Shown in pieces: positions 61,924-64,000 of a stretch of 64,000 nucleotides of DNA. This stretch comes from Leptospira mtsangambouensis (GTDB lineage: Bacteria; Spirochaetota; Leptospiria; Leptospirales; Leptospiraceae). Each line of letters starts with the position of its first letter. Position 1 is the stretch's first letter. Both the position numbers and the translations under genes were made by a program. The DNA lies in contig NZ_RQHK01000017.1 in assembly GCF_004770475.1 (NCBI RefSeq), positions 124,001-188,000 on the forward strand, written 5' to 3'. The notes under the pieces are model-generated. The model saw only the letters and a list, made by a program, of their open reading frames with translations, was not told the origin of the DNA and made no database searches.

Positions 61924-64000
61924 GTGAGTTCCGCAAAACCTTCATCACCTCTCCATTCCCCTTACGAAGAAACATTAGAACCAAGTGATACCTTCCTCCG
62001 TCGCCATGTCGGTGTGACAGAAGAAACAGTTTCTTCCATGCTAAACACAATTGGTTACAAGGCTTTGGATGATCTCATTAATGATGCGGTTCCGGAAAAC
62101 ATTCGTTTACGAAAAGAACTCAACTTACCAAATCCGATTGGGGAATACGCTCTCCAAAGAGAACTGAAGAAAATTGTTTCAAAAAACAAAATCTACAGAT
62201 CTTATTTGGGTCTTGGATATTACTCTTGTATCACTCCTGCCGTAATCCAAAGAAATATTTTGGAAAATCCAGGTTGGTATACTGCGTACACTCCGTACCA
62301 AGCGGAAATTGCACAAGGACGTATGGAAGCTCTCATCAACTTCCAGACCATGATCACTGATTTGACAGGAATGGAAATTGCTAACGCATCCCTTCTGGAT
62401 GAAGGAACAGCAGCAGCAGAAGCGATGAACATGCTTTTCTCTTTAAAAGAGGATTCGCAAGGAAAATCATTCTTTGTATCACAATCGGTTCACCCGCAAA
62501 CTTTAGATGTGATCCGCACTCGCGCGATTCCTCTTGGAATCAACATTGTTGTGGGTTCTTTTAAAAAGATGGTTCCTTCCAATGATTTTTTTGGAGCGAT
62601 TGTCCAATACCCATCCACTGATGGAACCATTTATGATTTTAGTGAATTTATTGAAAGCCTTCACAAAGTAGGGGCAAAAACGGTTGTTGCTGCTGATCTT
62701 TTAGCACTAACCATTTTAAAAGCACCGGGTGAAATGAATGCAGACGTGGTTGTCGGAACTACTCAACGATTTGGATTGCCACTTGGGTTTGGTGGACCAC
62801 ATGCAGGTTACTTTGCAACCAAAGAAGAATACAAACGAAACATGCCAGGTCGCCTCATCGGTGTTTCTAAAGATTCACAAGGAAAACCTGGTTACCGCCT
62901 AAGCCTCCAAACACGGGAACAACACATTCGTCGCGACAAAGCAACATCTAACATTTGTACAGCGCAAGTATTACTTGCGGTATTATCTTCGATGTATGCT
63001 GTTTATCATGGGCCAAGAGGTTTAAAACAAATTGCATCACGAGTGCATCGTATGACAACTATCCTTGCCACTGGACTTGAGAAACTCGGATACAAAATCA
63101 TTTCTAATCCATACTTTGATACCATTCGTGTGGAACTCTCTAAAATTTCCTCTGCTGAGATCATTCATTATGCAGAAGAAAGAGAAATCAATATCAGACA
63201 GGTTTCTGGTCATGTGATCAGTATTTCTTTAGATGAAACAACTAATCTAAAAGATATAAGTGACCTTTTGGAAATTTTTAACGAAAACAAATCGTTACAT
63301 TTCCAACTGGAAGACTTAACTTCAAAAGAAGAATGGAAAATTCCTGAACTTTTGGAACGTAAGTCTTCTTATCTTACCCATCCGGTCTTCAACAGTTTTC
63401 ATACAGAAACAGAAATGCTCAGATACATCCGTAGATTGGAATCGAAAGATTTATCACTCACCACTTCTATGATTGCACTTGGGTCTTGCACGATGAAACT
63501 CAATGCATCTACGGAAATGTATCCTGTGACTTGGCCAGAACTATCCAATATCCATCCTTTCGTTCCTGAAAATCAAACCGAAGGATACCGAACTCTTTTT
63601 AGCCAATTAGAAAAATGGCTTTGTGAAATCACAGGTTTTGCTGAAGTATCTCTCCAACCTAACGCTGGTTCGCAAGGAGAATATGCAGGTTTACTTGCCA
63701 TTCGTAACTTCCACCAAAGTCGTAACGATATGCATAGAGACATTTGTCTCATCCCAATTTCTGCTCACGGAACTAATCCCGCATCCGCAGTGATGGCAGG
63801 ATTCAAAGTGGTTCCGGTGAATTGTGATACTAACGGAAACATTGATGTGGATGACCTAAAGAAAAAAGCTGTGGAATACAAAAACAGCTTAGGTGCACTC
63901 ATGGTAACCTATCCATCCACTCATGGTGTGTTCGAAGCCTCCATCAAAGAAATTTGCCAAACCATTCATGATAACGGTGGGCAAGTCTATATGGATGGAG
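61924..64000 (+). CDS. gcvP: Glycine dehydrogenase (decarboxylating), P protein, cut by window edge
   Basis: This PLP enzyme decarboxylates glycine and loads the aminomethyl group on GcvH. GTG 61924 has AGGAG about ten bases upstream. About 692 residues of the usual 950-970 are visible; the rest is beyond the window. Seen are [15 protein letters not shown], the [21 protein letters not shown] segment, [20 protein letters not shown], [13 protein letters not shown] and, in the C-half, [19 protein letters not shown] and [15 protein letters not shown]. The catalytic Schiff-base lysine lies further on and cannot be checked. It is a single-chain fused P protein rather than separate P1/P2. Confidence 0.96.
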   Translation, partial: MSSAKPSSPLHSPYEETLEPSDTFLRRHVGVTEETVSSMLNTIGYKALDDLINDAVPENIRLRKELNLPNPIGEYALQRELKKIVSKNKIYRSYLGLGYYSCITPAVIQRNILENPGWYTAYTPYQAEIAQGRMEALINFQTMITDLTGMEIANASLLDEGTAAAEAMNMLFSLKEDSQGKSFFVSQSVHPQTLDVIRTRAIPLGINIVVGSFKKMVPSNDFFGAIVQYPSTDGTIYDFSEFIESLHKVGAKTVVAADLLALTILKAPGEMNADVVVGTTQRFGLPLGFGGPHAGYFATKEEYKRNMPGRLIGVSKDSQGKPGYRLSLQTREQHIRRDKATSNICTAQVLLAVLSSMYAVYHGPRGLKQIASRVHRMTTILATGLEKLGYKIISNPYFDTIRVELSKISSAEIIHYAEEREINIRQVSGHVISISLDETTNLKDISDLLEIFNENKSLHFQLEDLTSKEEWKIPELLERKSSYLTHPVFNSFHTETEMLRYIRRLESKDLSLTTSMIALGSCTMKLNASTEMYPVTWPELSNIHPFVPENQTEGYRTLFSQLEKWLCEITGFAEVSLQPNAGSQGEYAGLLAIRNFHQSRNDMHRDICLIPISAHGTNPASAVMAGFKVVPVNCDTNGNIDVDDLKKKAVEYKNSLGALMVTYPSTHGVFEASIKEICQTIHDNGGQVYMDG

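Overview
The window looks like chromosome of a saprophytic-type Leptospira (Spirochaetota). The sequence is A+T-rich and has many spirochaete-style lipoproteins with relaxed lipoboxes. It carries a close relative of the OmpA-like lipoprotein Loa22, many hypothetical membrane or surface proteins, and a gcvT-gcvH-gcvP run at the right edge. Genus is inferred from protein character; species cannot be fixed from the sequence alone.

Layout. 1-5.7 kb: the 3' part of class II fumarase (fumC), a c-di-AMP (ydaO-type) riboswitch in front of a CPA2 cation/proton antiporter, an SRPBCC protein and a class I iron-sulfur fumarase. 5.8-9.4 kb: small hypotheticals, including a methyltransferase gene broken by one in-frame stop. 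9.5-18.3 kb: a Loa22-like lipoprotein, an RluA pseudouridine synthase, a TerC protein, a divergent hybrid histidine kinase/NarL regulator pair, and a SixA-hpt pair. 18.5-24.9 kb: two large putative surface lipoproteins (Ca-binding/Ig-like/propeller, and NHL) and a PstS-like protein. 25-31.9 kb: an OmpA protein, an odd PlsC-family acyltransferase, a sulfatase-fold lipoprotein, a lipase and a MaoC hydratase pair. 32.2-41.4 kb: a defence island made of an SNF2/RapA-type helicase, an Abi_2 (HEPN RNase) protein with a structured leader, a type III-like methyltransferase (Mod) and a type III-like restriction subunit (Res). 41.4-51.2 kb: a VanX-type dipeptidase, an RND pump with a palindromic operator, an AKR-AraC deletion chimera, VanW, membrane proteins and thioredoxin. 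51.3-60.3 kb: a Crp/Fnr regulator, PfpI, an MBL-fold hydrolase, an SDR reductase, DUF4269, AlkB, SUFU-like and a 24-residue Lys/Ala microprotein. 60.3-64 kb: the glycine cleavage genes, with gcvP cut by the edge.

How parts work together. The riboswitch links second-messenger c-di-AMP to cation export/import. Helicase, Abi_2, Mod and Res are co-directional, and the last three are tightly packed, so they read as one defence unit. In it a putative RNase toxin, preceded by a possible regulatory RNA, sits inside a restriction-modification operon; this is the best candidate here for an under-described system. GcvT, GcvH and GcvP form the glycine cleavage operon. Several G+C-rich intergenic elements (9.5, 18.4, 32.0, 54.1 kb; possibly 42.3 and 55.5 kb) form a dispersed repeat family. 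No tRNA, rRNA, insertion sequence or CRISPR array was seen.
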